DNA of 64,000 nt, from assembly GCF_011089895.1 (NCBI RefSeq), contig NZ_JAANAT010000005.1, positions 186,001 through 250,000 on the forward strand, in the 5' to 3' direction. Positions 41,495-49,754 of the stretch are shown in pieces; position 1 is the stretch's first letter; every line of letters starts with the position of its first letter. Source of the stretch: Mucilaginibacter inviolabilis (GTDB lineage: Bacteria > Bacteroidota > Bacteroidia > Sphingobacteriales > Sphingobacteriaceae). The position numbers were made by a program, and so were the translations under genes. The notes under the pieces are model-generated. The model was given only the letters and a program-made list of their open reading frames with translations. It did not search any database and was not told the DNA's origin.

Positions 41495-42430
41495 ATGTTA
41501 AGCAGAGTTGCAGCAAGTTTTTATTGGTTAAGCCGTTACATTGAGCGCAGCGACGGCATGCTGCGGATGCTCAAAATTAATTATGCCTCATCGCAGGATA
41601 CCGTACAGGAATTTACCTGGGAGCCGGTGATCAGGATATTTGTTGGTTTGCATGAAACCGATGCAGACACGCTGGATAATGATAGCCGGTCGGTTTTAAA
41701 ATATATGGTAACGGGTAAAAACAACCCAAATTCCATACTCAACATTATTACCCTGGCCCGTGAAAATGCCCGTGGCGTTCAGGAACATATCACCAAGGAT
41801 CTGTGGCAATGCCTTAACGAGTATTATCACACCGTAAAAGATCAGCGAATAGAACGCGCCCTGCAGCGGGAAGACCCGATTGGTGTGTTGGATGTTTTGA
41901 TAAAGCAGGTAATGCTATATTACGGCACCGTGGAAATCACGATGGAACGTGGTGAAGGCCGCAGCTTTATGAACATTGGCAAATACCTGGAGCGGGCCAT
42001 ACAATCGGTCGATATTCTGGATACCAAATTCAGCTCGGTAAGTGACAATCCCAACCTGCTTACCGATACCACTTATTGGAAACATCTTTTGCTTTCCTTA
42101 GGCGGCTATGAGCTGTATCTGAAAACCTACCGCGAGGGTTTTGAAGCCGAGAATATACTGGAGCAGGTAGTACTCAACAATGATTTTCCACGATCGGTTA
42201 TTTACGCGGTCAACAATATCCAACGCTATTTCGACAGGTTGAAAAACGATACCAATGTGGATACCTATAGGGAAATGTCGTTCCAGATAGGGCGCTTGCA
42301 AAGCCGTATCAAGTACAGTTCGGTACGCAGCATTAAACAGGAAGGCCTGCACGGTTTTTTAACCCAGATCCGGACTGAATTATACAACGTAGGCAACTCG
42401 CTGAATGAATACTATTTTGCCAATTCATAA
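41495..42430 (+). CDS. Alpha-E domain protein (DUF403)
   Basis: 311 residues, all-alpha. The start MLSRVAASFYWLSRYIERSDGMLRML and the RENARGVQEHITKDLWQCLNEYYH and ERGEGRSFMNIGKYLERAIQSVDIL segments are diagnostic. Proteins of this family accompany circularly permuted ATP-grasp enzymes and transglutaminases; the exact reaction is unknown. It begins directly after the C/G-rich element and ends 15 bases before the transglutaminase ATG, so the three genes probably act together, with the repeat between the first two. Confidence 0.92.
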   Translation: MLSRVAASFYWLSRYIERSDGMLRMLKINYASSQDTVQEFTWEPVIRIFVGLHETDADTLDNDSRSVLKYMVTGKNNPNSILNIITLARENARGVQEHITKDLWQCLNEYYHTVKDQRIERALQREDPIGVLDVLIKQVMLYYGTVEITMERGEGRSFMNIGKYLERAIQSVDILDTKFSSVSDNPNLLTDTTYWKHLLLSLGGYELYLKTYREGFEAENILEQVVLNNDFPRSVIYAVNNIQRYFDRLKNDTNVDTYREMSFQIGRLQSRIKYSSVRSIKQEGLHGFLTQIRTELYNVGNSLNEYYFANS

Positions 42431-42445
42431 TTTAATTTGACAATT

Positions 42446-43420
42446 ATGCCCGAATTTAAAATACAACACATAACCCGCTATACTTACGAAGGTCCGGTAC
42501 GTGACAGTGCTAATCAGATTATCCTTTTCCCCATAAAAGATGAGTACCAGGATGTGGTAAAGCAGGAACTGCATATAACCGGCAACCCGGTTGTTGATAC
42601 CCATGTTGACTATTATGGCAATGAAGTAGGAAGTTTTACCTATAGCGAACCGCATTCCCAACTCACCATTAACTCCAAACTGGATGTGATCACCCGCCAC
42701 CGTCCCTTGCCAGTGAACGATATTTTCCCCGAACAGCAGTGGGAGGATCTGAAACGCTTGCAATATATGGTACCTTATATTGACTTTTTAAAACAGGAAT
42801 ACTTTGAAGGCCTATGTGAGTTGCAGGTTATTGTTGAACAGGAAAGATCAACGGACGATACACCTTACCAGATAGCGTTACGTTTTTGCAACTACGTATA
42901 CCAGAACTTTGAATATATTAAGGGTGTTACCACTGTTGAAACCACGCTCGACGAAGTTTGGCAACTAAAGGCCGGTGTTTGCCAGGATTTTGCCCATATT
43001 TTAATGGTAATGCTTCGCCTGCTCAGGATACCGGCACGTTATGTTAGCGGCTATATATGCACCAACAGCAGCGCTATGCGCGGCGAAGGGGCTACCCATG
43101 CCTGGGCCGAGGCTTATATACCGGATTATGGTTGGTTGGGTATCGACCCTACCAATAACTGCATAGCTAATGAAACTCATGTACGACTGGCCGTGGGTCG
43201 TAGTTTCCCGGATTGCTCTCCCGTAAAAGGCGTTTACAAAGGCTCATCGGGCCATAGGCTCGAAGTTTCTGTAACGGTTGACGATGAAAACTCCCCTGCT
43301 TATGCCTATGATAACCATACCATTCACGAGGCAGCCCACCTTCAACCAGTGACCGAATACCCTAAAAACAGCTATCAGCGCCATATGGAGATCATTCAAC
43401 AACAACAGCAGCAACAATAA
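42446..43420 (+). CDS. Transglutaminase-family protein
   Basis: 324 residues from ATG 42446 (the frame opens at a TTG three codons earlier). The N-terminal transglutaminase-associated domain (FKIQHITRYTYEGPVRDSANQI) precedes the papain-like core: Cys in AGVCQDFAHILMVMLRLL, His in GEGATHAWAEAYI and Asp in WLGIDPTNN complete the triad. No signal peptide, so the fold probably acts in the cytoplasm as a peptidase or amide ligase in the ATP-grasp cluster. The C-terminus ends with a glutamine run encoded by CAACAG codons just before the next repeat island. Confidence 0.92.
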   Translation: MPEFKIQHITRYTYEGPVRDSANQIILFPIKDEYQDVVKQELHITGNPVVDTHVDYYGNEVGSFTYSEPHSQLTINSKLDVITRHRPLPVNDIFPEQQWEDLKRLQYMVPYIDFLKQEYFEGLCELQVIVEQERSTDDTPYQIALRFCNYVYQNFEYIKGVTTVETTLDEVWQLKAGVCQDFAHILMVMLRLLRIPARYVSGYICTNSSAMRGEGATHAWAEAYIPDYGWLGIDPTNNCIANETHVRLAVGRSFPDCSPVKGVYKGSSGHRLEVSVTVDDENSPAYAYDNHTIHEAAHLQPVTEYPKNSYQRHMEIIQQQQQQQ

Positions 43421-43516
43421 CGATGTGCAGATGTGCGGATTTCAGATGTGCGGATGAAAAAACTGGACATCTTTTAATCATTTGCACATCTGCACATTCG
43501 CATATCTGCACATCTG
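43421..43516. repeat. Palindromic word-repeat island M (TGCACATC type)
   Basis: Left: CGATGTGCAGATGTGCGGAT and TTCAGATGTGCGGATG. Right: CATTTGCACATCTGCACATT and CGCATATCTGCACATCTGAG. The octamer GATGTGCA / TGCACATC is repeated several times per arm. It separates convergent genes and so may end both transcripts. Confidence 0.8.
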
Positions 43517-43520
43517 AGGC

Positions 43521-44009
43521 CTATACTTTTTTAGCAGCAGCTATCAATACCGGGATAGTTGGCACCTTGTCGTAAGTTTTGGATATCTTGCCATTGCGGT
43601 CATAAATGGCTATAAATGGCGTATTTTTTATCTGGAAGTATTTTTGCACCAGGTAAGTATACCCTTCGGTACCAATGGTAATGTTATGATACTTAGCCAG
43701 GTCAAAGTCGCGCTGAAAAACCTGTATGGCTTTCAGTTGGGTAACAAAAGTGATCAGTACGATCTGCATATCCTGCAGATTTTTTAGTTGTGGTTTCAGA
43801 TCGTACATCAGGTGCTGGCAATGGCCGCAATCCGGCGCAAAATAAATCAGCATCACCGGTTTGTTCTTCTTCAGATTGGCCGGGGTAACATACACACTAT
43901 CCGTAGTTAATATATGATACGGCGGGATACCTGAATTAGCGCCAAGGGTTTGAGCCTGCGTACAGCCGGCCGCAATAAGCAAACAAAGGAACAGATATAT
44001 CTTTTTCAT
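43521..44009 (-). CDS. Periplasmic thioredoxin-like (redoxin) protein
   Basis: 162 residues from ATG 44009 (MKKIYLFLCLLIAAGC; seven in-frame residues further upstream are less likely). The signal peptide ends at a possible lipobox (AAGC). The redox site is FAPDCGHCQHL, CxxC with Gly-His, and a cis-Pro loop is seen in FFQIKNTPFIAIYDRNGKI. It fits the TlpA/AhpC-TSA group and probably works on exported thiols. Confidence 0.82.
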   Translation of the reverse strand: MKKIYLFLCLLIAAGCTQAQTLGANSGIPPYHILTTDSVYVTPANLKKNKPVMLIYFAPDCGHCQHLMYDLKPQLKNLQDMQIVLITFVTQLKAIQVFQRDFDLAKYHNITIGTEGYTYLVQKYFQIKNTPFIAIYDRNGKISKTYDKVPTIPVLIAAAKKV

Positions 44010-44050
44010 TAGATTAATATAGAATTTCATTAAGCATATTTACGATATTT

Positions 44051-45070
44051 TTAACTCTCCAGCAATTCCAGCTGCCAGGCTATTTGCTCTTCGGTTATAG
44101 GGAACAACGCGTTTTCGCGCACGGTATGATAAACCGCGTCAAATAAACCATTATAATTACCCTTGTCTGACGGTATCCACTCTACTGTTTTCTGATTATC
44201 AACACCCATCAGCACCAGTTTACCTTCGCTGCCTTCCGGTTCAATGCCAAAACCTTCGTCGGTTGGCATCATGCCGGCATCCAGTTGCGCCTCCTGTACA
44301 TCGGTGCGCAGCTTTACAAAGCTCCCCAGCGTTCCGTGAATCACAAAGCCGGGTAATTGTTCGGCTATCAGTAAGCCAGAGGTTAAGTATACATTTAGCT
44401 GATTAGGGTACGACAGATGGATATTAAAATAATCATCAACCTGCGAGCCGGGGCGGTGCGAAGCCGTTGTTTTCACATAGCTCAGTGGTTTGCCAAATAT
44501 GCTGATGGCATTATCTACCAGGTGCGCACCCAAATCATAGGTAAGGCCATTGCCGGGCGTCTCTTTGGTTTCTTTAAACACCTTGGCTCCAATAGGCATC
44601 CGGTACCTGTCCAGCCTGAAATGTACTTCGATCAGTTCGCCTAAGCGACCACTTTCAATTACCTTTTTTACCGATATAAAACCGCTATCGTATCGGCGGT
44701 TCTGATAGATCATCACTTTCAAATTCAGCTTTTTACCCAGATCGAACAAGGCTTTCACCTCTGATGACGTTACTGCAGCCGGTTTTTCTATCAGTACATG
44801 TTTACCTGCGTTGAGCGCCTGCACGGCATAGTCAAAATGGGTATTGTTGGGCGTATTGACGATGATCAGCTCAATTTCGGCATCGTTCAACAATTCATCG
44901 GTAGTATTATAGCTGATTACATGGGGATAAACTTTGCCTGCCTTTTTTTCGTGGCGTTCCACCACGGCTTTAAAGGTAAAACCCGGGTTGGTGGTTAAAA
45001 ATGGCGCGTGAAAAATCCGGCCCGACATGCCGTAGGCCATAAGGCCGGTAACGATTGGTTTTGATGACAT
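44051..45070 (-). CDS. Gfo/Idh/MocA-family oxidoreductase
   Basis: 339 residues from ATG 45070 (the frame is open 11 codons further but SSKPIVTGLMAYGMSGRIFHAPFL is the conserved start). NAD(P)-binding Rossmann domain with G-x-x-x-x-GMSG, then the signature LIEKPAAVTSSEV (Lys of EKP) and a C-terminal substrate domain (GNGLTYDLGAHLVDNAISIFGKP). It resembles the YdgJ/YvaA-type group that reduces or oxidises sugars and inositols; the substrate is unknown. It lies 40 bases upstream of the redoxin gene on the same strand. Confidence 0.9.
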   Translation of the reverse strand: MSSKPIVTGLMAYGMSGRIFHAPFLTTNPGFTFKAVVERHEKKAGKVYPHVISYNTTDELLNDAEIELIIVNTPNNTHFDYAVQALNAGKHVLIEKPAAVTSSEVKALFDLGKKLNLKVMIYQNRRYDSGFISVKKVIESGRLGELIEVHFRLDRYRMPIGAKVFKETKETPGNGLTYDLGAHLVDNAISIFGKPLSYVKTTASHRPGSQVDDYFNIHLSYPNQLNVYLTSGLLIAEQLPGFVIHGTLGSFVKLRTDVQEAQLDAGMMPTDEGFGIEPEGSEGKLVLMGVDNQKTVEWIPSDKGNYNGLFDAVYHTVRENALFPITEEQIAWQLELLES

Positions 45071-45087
45071 AGATAGATAATTATTCG

Positions 45088-45124
45088 TGAGCTGAAAGCT
45101 CAAAGCCGAAGGCCGAAAGCTTTT
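45088..45124. repeat. Short word repeat (AGCTGAAAGCTCAAAGCCGAAGGC type)
   Basis: GAGCTGAAAGCTCAAAGCCG followed by AAGGCCGAAAGCTTTT is a degenerate tandem of GAAAGC/AAAGCC words containing AGCT and AAGC palindromes. Related words are found at 46310-46355 beyond the DUF4142 gene. Confidence 0.5.
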
Positions 45125-45542
45125 GCTTATTTAGTTTTTTAGCTTATTACAAGAAACAAACAACGTATGTCTCAAAAATACTTTTTAAACCTTGAATTTT
45201 AACAAATTTCTGATCGAAAGTGATATAAAAACAGCTTAAAACTCATTCGAAATAATTGATTTCACCCCTATTTAACAAATTCCAATTCGGTTTTAACGTG
45301 TTTTAAAAACTTTAAAAAGTGATCGTTAATGAACTGTATACCAAAAAACCATTTTTTAAGCTGGTTGTTTCCTTTAACCAAACGGCCCCGCTTGCATTTT
45401 TCAAAGCAAGCAGGGCCGTGGTGATGATACTCCTGAGGATACGCAATTATTTCGTCTGAATCAGAATTAACTTCGTTGAAGGCTTCGCCGTTTACAGAAT
45501 TTTAAAATTAACAGAATTAATTGCGATCATCTGTACATTTAA
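45125..45542. other. Gene-free stretch with one orphan hairpin
   Basis: No convincing open frame. The part from 45125 to 45360 is AT-rich and without visible structure. The strong hairpin at 45383-45418 is described separately. Between 45420 and 45542 nothing was recognised. The Gfo/Idh promoter must lie in the left part. Confidence 0.5.
45383..45418. other. Orphan GC-rich hairpin
   Basis: CGGCCCCGCTTGC (45383-45395) pairs with GCAAGCAGGGCCG (45406-45418), 12 of 13 pairs, around a 10-base loop. No T-run follows on either strand, so it is not a standard terminator. It could end or structure an unannotated small RNA. Confidence 0.6.
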
Positions 45543-45551
45543 AACAAAGGA

Positions 45552-45592
45552 GTTAATTTGCACATCCGCACATTTGCATATCTGCACATCTA
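45552..45592. repeat. Half island of the TGCACATC type
   Basis: TTTGCACATCCGCACATTTG followed by CATATCTGCACATCTA, one arm only. Its last bases form the stop codon (TAG on the minus strand) of the DUF4142 gene. Confidence 0.7.
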
Positions 45593-46174
45593 TTTCATTC
45601 CTTTTTTAATGGCTTCTATTTCGGTAAGGTGACCTTTGATGATTGGCAGTGTGTTGGTGGCGAATGCTTTCAGATCAGCATCTTTACAGTTTTTGGCTGC
45701 ATCTTCAAACATCGATATCGTTTTTTTGTGCCCATCAACCATGGCATCAACATAAGCCTTATCAAAATCGGTGGTTGATTTAGCCGAAAGATCTTTCAAT
45801 TCTTTTTGCTTGTCTTCGCTTGGCTCAGCAGGCAGGGTAATGTTTTTGGTTTTGGCAATGGCCATTAATTCCTCGTTGGCTTTGCTGTGATCTTTCACCA
45901 TCATTTCGGCAAATTTTTTCACCTGTGGGTTAACCGCTTTTTGCTCTGCCACTTTGGCTACGGCAACTTCGGCCATGCCGCCGTTGGCAGCATCAGTGGC
46001 AAACTTAGCGTCGTCCTTATCAACCGCAATGCCTGTAGCGCCGGTTGTAGTGGTGTCTTTGGTATGATTTGCGCTGTCTGCGCTTTCTTTACTATCAGTT
46101 TTGGCGCCATTATTACATGCCTGGAAAATCGATGCCGACAACGCGACCATCATTATTAAACTTAACTTTTTCAT
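45590..46174 (-). CDS. DUF4142 lipoprotein
   Basis: 194 residues. Lipoprotein signal MKKLSLIMMVALSASIFQAC, then a Thr/Asp-rich linker and the four-helix ferritin-like DUF4142 domain: KFATDAANGGMAEVAVAKVAEQKAVNPQVKKFAEMMVKDHSKANEEL and later VDGHKKTISMFEDAAKNC. The family is common in Bacteroidota, exported, and possibly involved in stress or envelope protection; function unproven. The stop codon overlaps a TGCACATC-type repeat. Confidence 0.88.
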   Translation of the reverse strand: MKKLSLIMMVALSASIFQACNNGAKTDSKESADSANHTKDTTTTGATGIAVDKDDAKFATDAANGGMAEVAVAKVAEQKAVNPQVKKFAEMMVKDHSKANEELMAIAKTKNITLPAEPSEDKQKELKDLSAKSTTDFDKAYVDAMVDGHKKTISMFEDAAKNCKDADLKAFATNTLPIIKGHLTEIEAIKKGMK

Positions 46175-46259
46175 AGTGAGTGAATGTTTATATTGTTTTT
46201 ATAGTCAACAGTTTTCACCTGAATAAGTTTTACTTTCTTATTTGTAAAATAATTTATCT

Positions 46260-46440
46260 TTTAATATCACAACCATTCGGTATCGAGGGTCTTCAACTCG
46301 TGATCAATGTGGCTTCAGCTTTCAGTTGAACAGAAGCCGAAGGCTTTGACCATGCAACCCACGAGATACGCCGCGCTAATCTCGCGGGAGCGGCGGACTT
46401 TTCGCAAAAGCCCCATTTACATGCTATATATCATTTTTAT
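46260..46440. other. Gene-free stretch with degenerate repeat words
   Basis: Contains GGCTTCAGCTTTCAGTTGAA, GAAGCCGAAGGCTTTGACC and ACTCGTGATCA / CCCACGAGATAC fragments, the same word set as at 45088-45124. ATCTCGCGGGAGCGGCGG follows. No gene; the promoter of the 46471 gene should be at its right end. Confidence 0.4.
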
Positions 46441-46470
46441 ATTTTTTAACTTCAGTTTTAAATAGCCGAT

Positions 46471-46734
46471 ATGAAAACCTTATTATCCGAACTGCCTTAT
46501 CTTGCAACTATCTTTTGTATTATTTTCCTGTTCGTTTTTGGTTTTTTTGCCGTATTCCATCCAAAAAAAATAATTGATCTCAGAATTAAATATAGCTTCA
46601 GCAAAGAGTTCATAAAAAAAATGAGTGAAGAGCGGTGGTTTATGATCAACCTAAAAATTGGAGGGGTTATCTGTATGATCATATCTCTGGCATTATTGAC
46701 CTATTGCATCAGCGTATTAGTAAGCCATGCGTGA
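46471..46734 (+). CDS. Small membrane protein, 87 residues
   Basis: Two hydrophobic segments (about 9-29 and 63-84) flank a basic loop (HPKKIIDLRIKYSFSKEFIKKMSEERW). No family recognised. A real gene is likely because of the clean two-segment topology and Bacteroidota codon use; function unknown. Confidence 0.6.
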   Translation: MKTLLSELPYLATIFCIIFLFVFGFFAVFHPKKIIDLRIKYSFSKEFIKKMSEERWFMINLKIGGVICMIISLALLTYCISVLVSHA

Positions 46735-46991
46735 ATTTCCGTCCCTTAGAGTTTTCTGAAAAGGACCCTGAGGTACTTTTCTGTACAAGTCAAAACGCAG
46801 GCCCCCCTCTCCGAGAGACCCTGTGTGGACAAGATGCATTCTCTGAGACCCATGTAATGTGTCTCTACGAAAATAAAATGCAGAGACGCATCACATTCGT
46901 CTTTCACCATGCCGGTAAACCTTGCAAATTCGGAGACGCAAATATGCGCCTCTACAATCGCGCGAAGATCAACATCGTTTTGTTATTAACA
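46735..46991. other. Degenerate repeat region (GAGACGCAT type)
   Basis: No convincing gene; a 135-residue open frame crossing it is repeat sequence. It contains CAGAGACGCATCACATTCG, GGAGACGCAAATATGCGCCT, AGAGACCCTGTGTGG and TGTCTCTACG, scattered and partly inverted copies of a GTAGAGACGC-type palindromic repeat. GAGACGCAAATATGCGCCTC is itself a near-perfect palindrome. Confidence 0.55.
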
Positions 46992-47025
46992 ACAAAAGGC
47001 CATCATGCAAGCATGACGGCCTTTG
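46992..47025. terminator. Rho-independent terminator, bidirectional
   Basis: ACAAAAGGCC-ATCATGC pairs with GCATGAC-GGCCTTTGT around a tiny loop. It sits between convergent transcription units and serves the aminotransferase (minus) in particular. Confidence 0.75.
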
Positions 47026-47045
47026 TAAATCTATATAAATGATAT

Positions 47046-48305
47046 TTATTTCAATTTGGCCAAAGCGGCTTTAACGCGTGGTATCAGTTGTTGGATATCT
47101 TCGGCGGTAATAGTACCTACGGAGGCACGGAACCAGCTTACATCATCGCCGGTACCAAAAGCCGAGAATGGCACCAAAGCTACCTTTGCTTCTTTGATGA
47201 GGTAGAAGTTAATATCGGCCGAGTCTTTCAGCACGGTGCCATCTGGTGTAGTTTTTCCGGCGTAATCAATTTTCAGGGTCAGATAGATGGCGCCCATTGG
47301 CTGGATAGAATCTACCTGGAAACCCTCGGCTTTTAATGCCTGGAATCCCTCGTGCAGTGCATTCAGACTGGCCTGAATTTTAGCCTTGATAGCTGTCAGA
47401 TAGGTATCAACAGCTGCATCATTAGTAATAAAGCTGGCCATAGCCACCTGCTCGGCCTTAGGCGACCATGCACCCATGTGCCCCACAATGGCTTTCATAT
47501 TATCAATAACGTGTGCCGGACCAAAACCCCAGCCTACCCTTACCCCGGTTGAGGCAAAACACTTGGAAGCACCGTCGATAAATATGGTATAATCTTTCAG
47601 TTCGGGACGCAGCGTAACCGGATCAAAATGCTGAAAATCGCCAAAGGTTAGTTGCGAATAGATCTGATCGTACATCAGGTACAGCGGTTTTTCGCCTGCT
47701 GCGCGGCTTTTATTTTCGGCAATCACCAGGTCGCAAATTTCTTCCAGGTCTTTTTTGTCAAACATGGTACCCGTTGGGTTCAATGGGGAGCATAAAGCCA
47801 GCAATGCCGCGCCTTTTAAATGCGGGCGGATCTCATCGGCCGTAGGCATAAAGTTATTTTCGGCCCTGGTAGGTATCATGATGGCATCAGCACCCAATAA
47901 ATCGCTGTAGTGATTATTGTTCCATGATGGTAAAGGGAATACTACCTTTTCGCCGGGGTTAACAACCGCCAGAAAGGTAGAATAGATCAATGGGCGTGAA
48001 CCGCCGGAAATCAGTATTTCATTATTTGCAGAGTAATCCAGGTTAAAGCTTTTCTTTAAGAATGCCGAAACACTCTGGCGCAGATTAAGCATACCATCGG
48101 CCGGTGGATAATTGGTTTGGTTTTGGTTATATGCCGCAACAATACCGTCCTTCAGTTCGGTTGGGATGGGATAAATATTGGAGTCAAAATCGCCGATGGT
48201 TAAATTGGCAATATTTTGGCCTTGTCTTTTCAATTCGTTTATCTCGCCTGCTATCTTGATGATCTCAGAGCCGCGCAGATTTTGAGCTAATACGGAAATA
48301 CTCAT
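47046..48305 (-). CDS. PLP-dependent aminotransferase (class I/II)
   Basis: 419 residues. Fold type I: NEILISGGSRPLIYSTFLAVV is the cofactor-phosphate loop, CSPLNPTGTMFDKKDLEEI contains the Asn/Pro block, and the PLP lysine lies in FIDGASKCFASTGVRVGWGFGP. It transfers amino groups between an amino acid and a 2-oxo acid; the substrate is not decided by sequence, and aspartate or aromatic amino acids are the usual choices. A single gene with its own terminator. Confidence 0.9.
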   Translation of the reverse strand: MSISVLAQNLRGSEIIKIAGEINELKRQGQNIANLTIGDFDSNIYPIPTELKDGIVAAYNQNQTNYPPADGMLNLRQSVSAFLKKSFNLDYSANNEILISGGSRPLIYSTFLAVVNPGEKVVFPLPSWNNNHYSDLLGADAIMIPTRAENNFMPTADEIRPHLKGAALLALCSPLNPTGTMFDKKDLEEICDLVIAENKSRAAGEKPLYLMYDQIYSQLTFGDFQHFDPVTLRPELKDYTIFIDGASKCFASTGVRVGWGFGPAHVIDNMKAIVGHMGAWSPKAEQVAMASFITNDAAVDTYLTAIKAKIQASLNALHEGFQALKAEGFQVDSIQPMGAIYLTLKIDYAGKTTPDGTVLKDSADINFYLIKEAKVALVPFSAFGTGDDVSWFRASVGTITAEDIQQLIPRVKAALAKLK

Positions 48306-48491
48306 GGAAATATGAATTTTATGAGCGGCAAATATAGGTATTTGGTAGGATTAAGGATAGATGGACCAAAGATAAAGGACTTTAAGAGCATGGATAAACC
48401 AACCTGATGACTAGACTCACCCGATCTCATCGCCTGCCATGGGAAGAGTGGACTTTTAAACTGATAAAGAATAAATAAAAGCCAAAAAGAA

Positions 48492-48574
48492 TTTGTCATC
48501 CTGAGGAACGAAGGATCTATTCGTGAACTTTGCATATTGACGATTAGATGCTTCACTATGTTCAGCATGACAAA
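48492..48574. repeat. REP-like palindrome in the aminotransferase-desaturase gap
   Basis: TTTGTCATCCTGAGGAACGA with AGGATCTA at the left and TAGATGCTTCACTATGTTCA with GCATGACAAA at the right, imperfect inverted arms. The 395-base gap 48306-48700 also carries GGACCAAAGATAAAGGACTT (48370-48389), and CCTTACTCCTTGCTCCAAAA (48667-48686), words related to island A. No gene is present. Confidence 0.7.
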
Positions 48575-48606
48575 CTATTTAAAATCACATTTTATCTCAA
48601 ATAAAA

Positions 48607-48646
48607 AAGGCGAAAAATAAATCCTCCTGAATTTATTTTTCGCCTT
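48607..48646 (-). terminator. Rho-independent terminator of the desaturase gene
   Basis: AAGGCGAAAAATAAAT (48607-48622) pairs perfectly with ATTTATTTTTCGCCTT (48631-48646) around 8 bases; on the minus strand a T-run follows. Confidence 0.8.
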
Positions 48647-48700
48647 CAATAATATCACAAGGTAGTCCTTACTCCTTGCTCCAAAAATCTTTATTCTAAA

Positions 48701-49435
48701 CTACAAATATGCTTTTCTGAGTTTAATAATGCGCATCCAGTGCATCAGTTTCATCACCGGGTAAACGGGGTCTATCTCAAACCATTTGGCACCAAAATTG
48801 GCCCGGTTGGGGTGTTTGTGGTGATTGTTTTGAAACAATTCGCCCAGCATTAAAAAATCAAAGGGGGTAGTATTTTTTGATTTGTCGCCATTGTCAAAAT
48901 TAGCGTAACCATATTTATGACCGCACCAGTTTACGATAGCGCCATGGATAGGGCCCATTAAAAAATGAATAGGGATTAACAGGTACATCCACCATTGGGT
49001 AGCAAAAACTACGTAAAAAGCGATGTATAGTATACCGAATGATATACGCGATACCATAGATGAACCTATATAGTCAACAAAACGCCACTCGGGTATATTT
49101 CCTTTAAAACGCTCTTCGGGATCTTTCAATCTTTTCACGTGCATGCTATAGCTTTTTGAGGTGTAGATCATCATCTGAAAAACATCCTTAAAAAAGTGCG
49201 GCGAATGTGGATCCTTCTCGGTATCGCTGTAAGCATGGTGCTCGCGGTGCATAATGGCATAAGCCCGTGGGTTTAAAAATGACGAGCCCTGGCAGATATA
49301 AGTAAGCAGGTAAAATACCCCTTCGTAAAACTTGTTCGTAGTGAACATTTTGTGAGAAGCATACCTATGTAAAAAGAACGTTTGGAAGAATAGCGACAAA
49401 AACCAATGCGCTATAAAGAATATTATGATTACCAC
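48701..49435 (-). CDS. Membrane fatty acid (acyl-CoA) desaturase
   Basis: 244 residues. Three histidine boxes of di-iron desaturases: HRYASHK, HREHHAYSD and NNHHKHPNRANFG. Hydrophobic segments lie at about 3-18 and 130-165. It introduces a cis double bond into fatty acids to keep membranes fluid. The protein is short for the class but all boxes are present. A single gene. Confidence 0.9.
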   Translation of the reverse strand: MVIIIFFIAHWFLSLFFQTFFLHRYASHKMFTTNKFYEGVFYLLTYICQGSSFLNPRAYAIMHREHHAYSDTEKDPHSPHFFKDVFQMMIYTSKSYSMHVKRLKDPEERFKGNIPEWRFVDYIGSSMVSRISFGILYIAFYVVFATQWWMYLLIPIHFLMGPIHGAIVNWCGHKYGYANFDNGDKSKNTTPFDFLMLGELFQNNHHKHPNRANFGAKWFEIDPVYPVMKLMHWMRIIKLRKAYL

Positions 49436-49549
49436 TGAATTGAATGAATTAGAATTTGAATGTTATTTATAATCTTTCCAAAGATACGATTAAAACCCAA
49501 ATAAAGTTTTTACAGTTTTAGAATGATTACTATCTAACGCAAAAAAGGT

Positions 49550-49635
49550 GGTTGTGTGTGTGTTGTGAGGGGAAAATTTTTGTTGTGCGGTGGGGAGATG
49601 AAGAGGGCATCTAACAGCACAACCTACAACACGCC
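49550..49635. repeat. Palindromic word-repeat island P (GTTGTGNGG type)
   Basis: Left: GTTGTGTGTGTGTTGTGAGG and TTGTTGTGCGGTGGGG. Right: ACAGCACAACCTACAACACG with CCTCC. The arms are made of GTTGTG words and their inverted copies; GATGAAGAGGGCATC is in the loop. Confidence 0.6.
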
Positions 49636-49640
49636 TCCTA

Positions 49641-49723
49641 TATGTCATTGCGAGGTACGAAGCAATCTCGTAGCTATTCATAAGAATGCGAGGAGATTGC
49701 CACGCTACGCTCGCAATGACATA
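49641..49723. repeat. REP palindrome (GTCATTGCGAGG type)
   Basis: TATGTCATTGCGAGGTACGA with AGCAATCTCGTAGC on the left, GGAGATTGCCACGCTACGCT with CGCAATGACATA on the right. It belongs to the same family as 63311-63413 and the single arm at 20420-20449. Confidence 0.8.
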
Positions 49724-49754
49724 TTCATGGAATTACAGGTATCTTGGGATTTTA

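Noticed and set aside
46635..47042. 135-residue open frame
   Set aside because: Overlaps a real small membrane protein gene and continues through repeat DNA; composition is not protein-like.
48302..48568. 88-residue minus-strand open frame
   Set aside because: Made of REP and word-repeat DNA, with no family and no conserved start.
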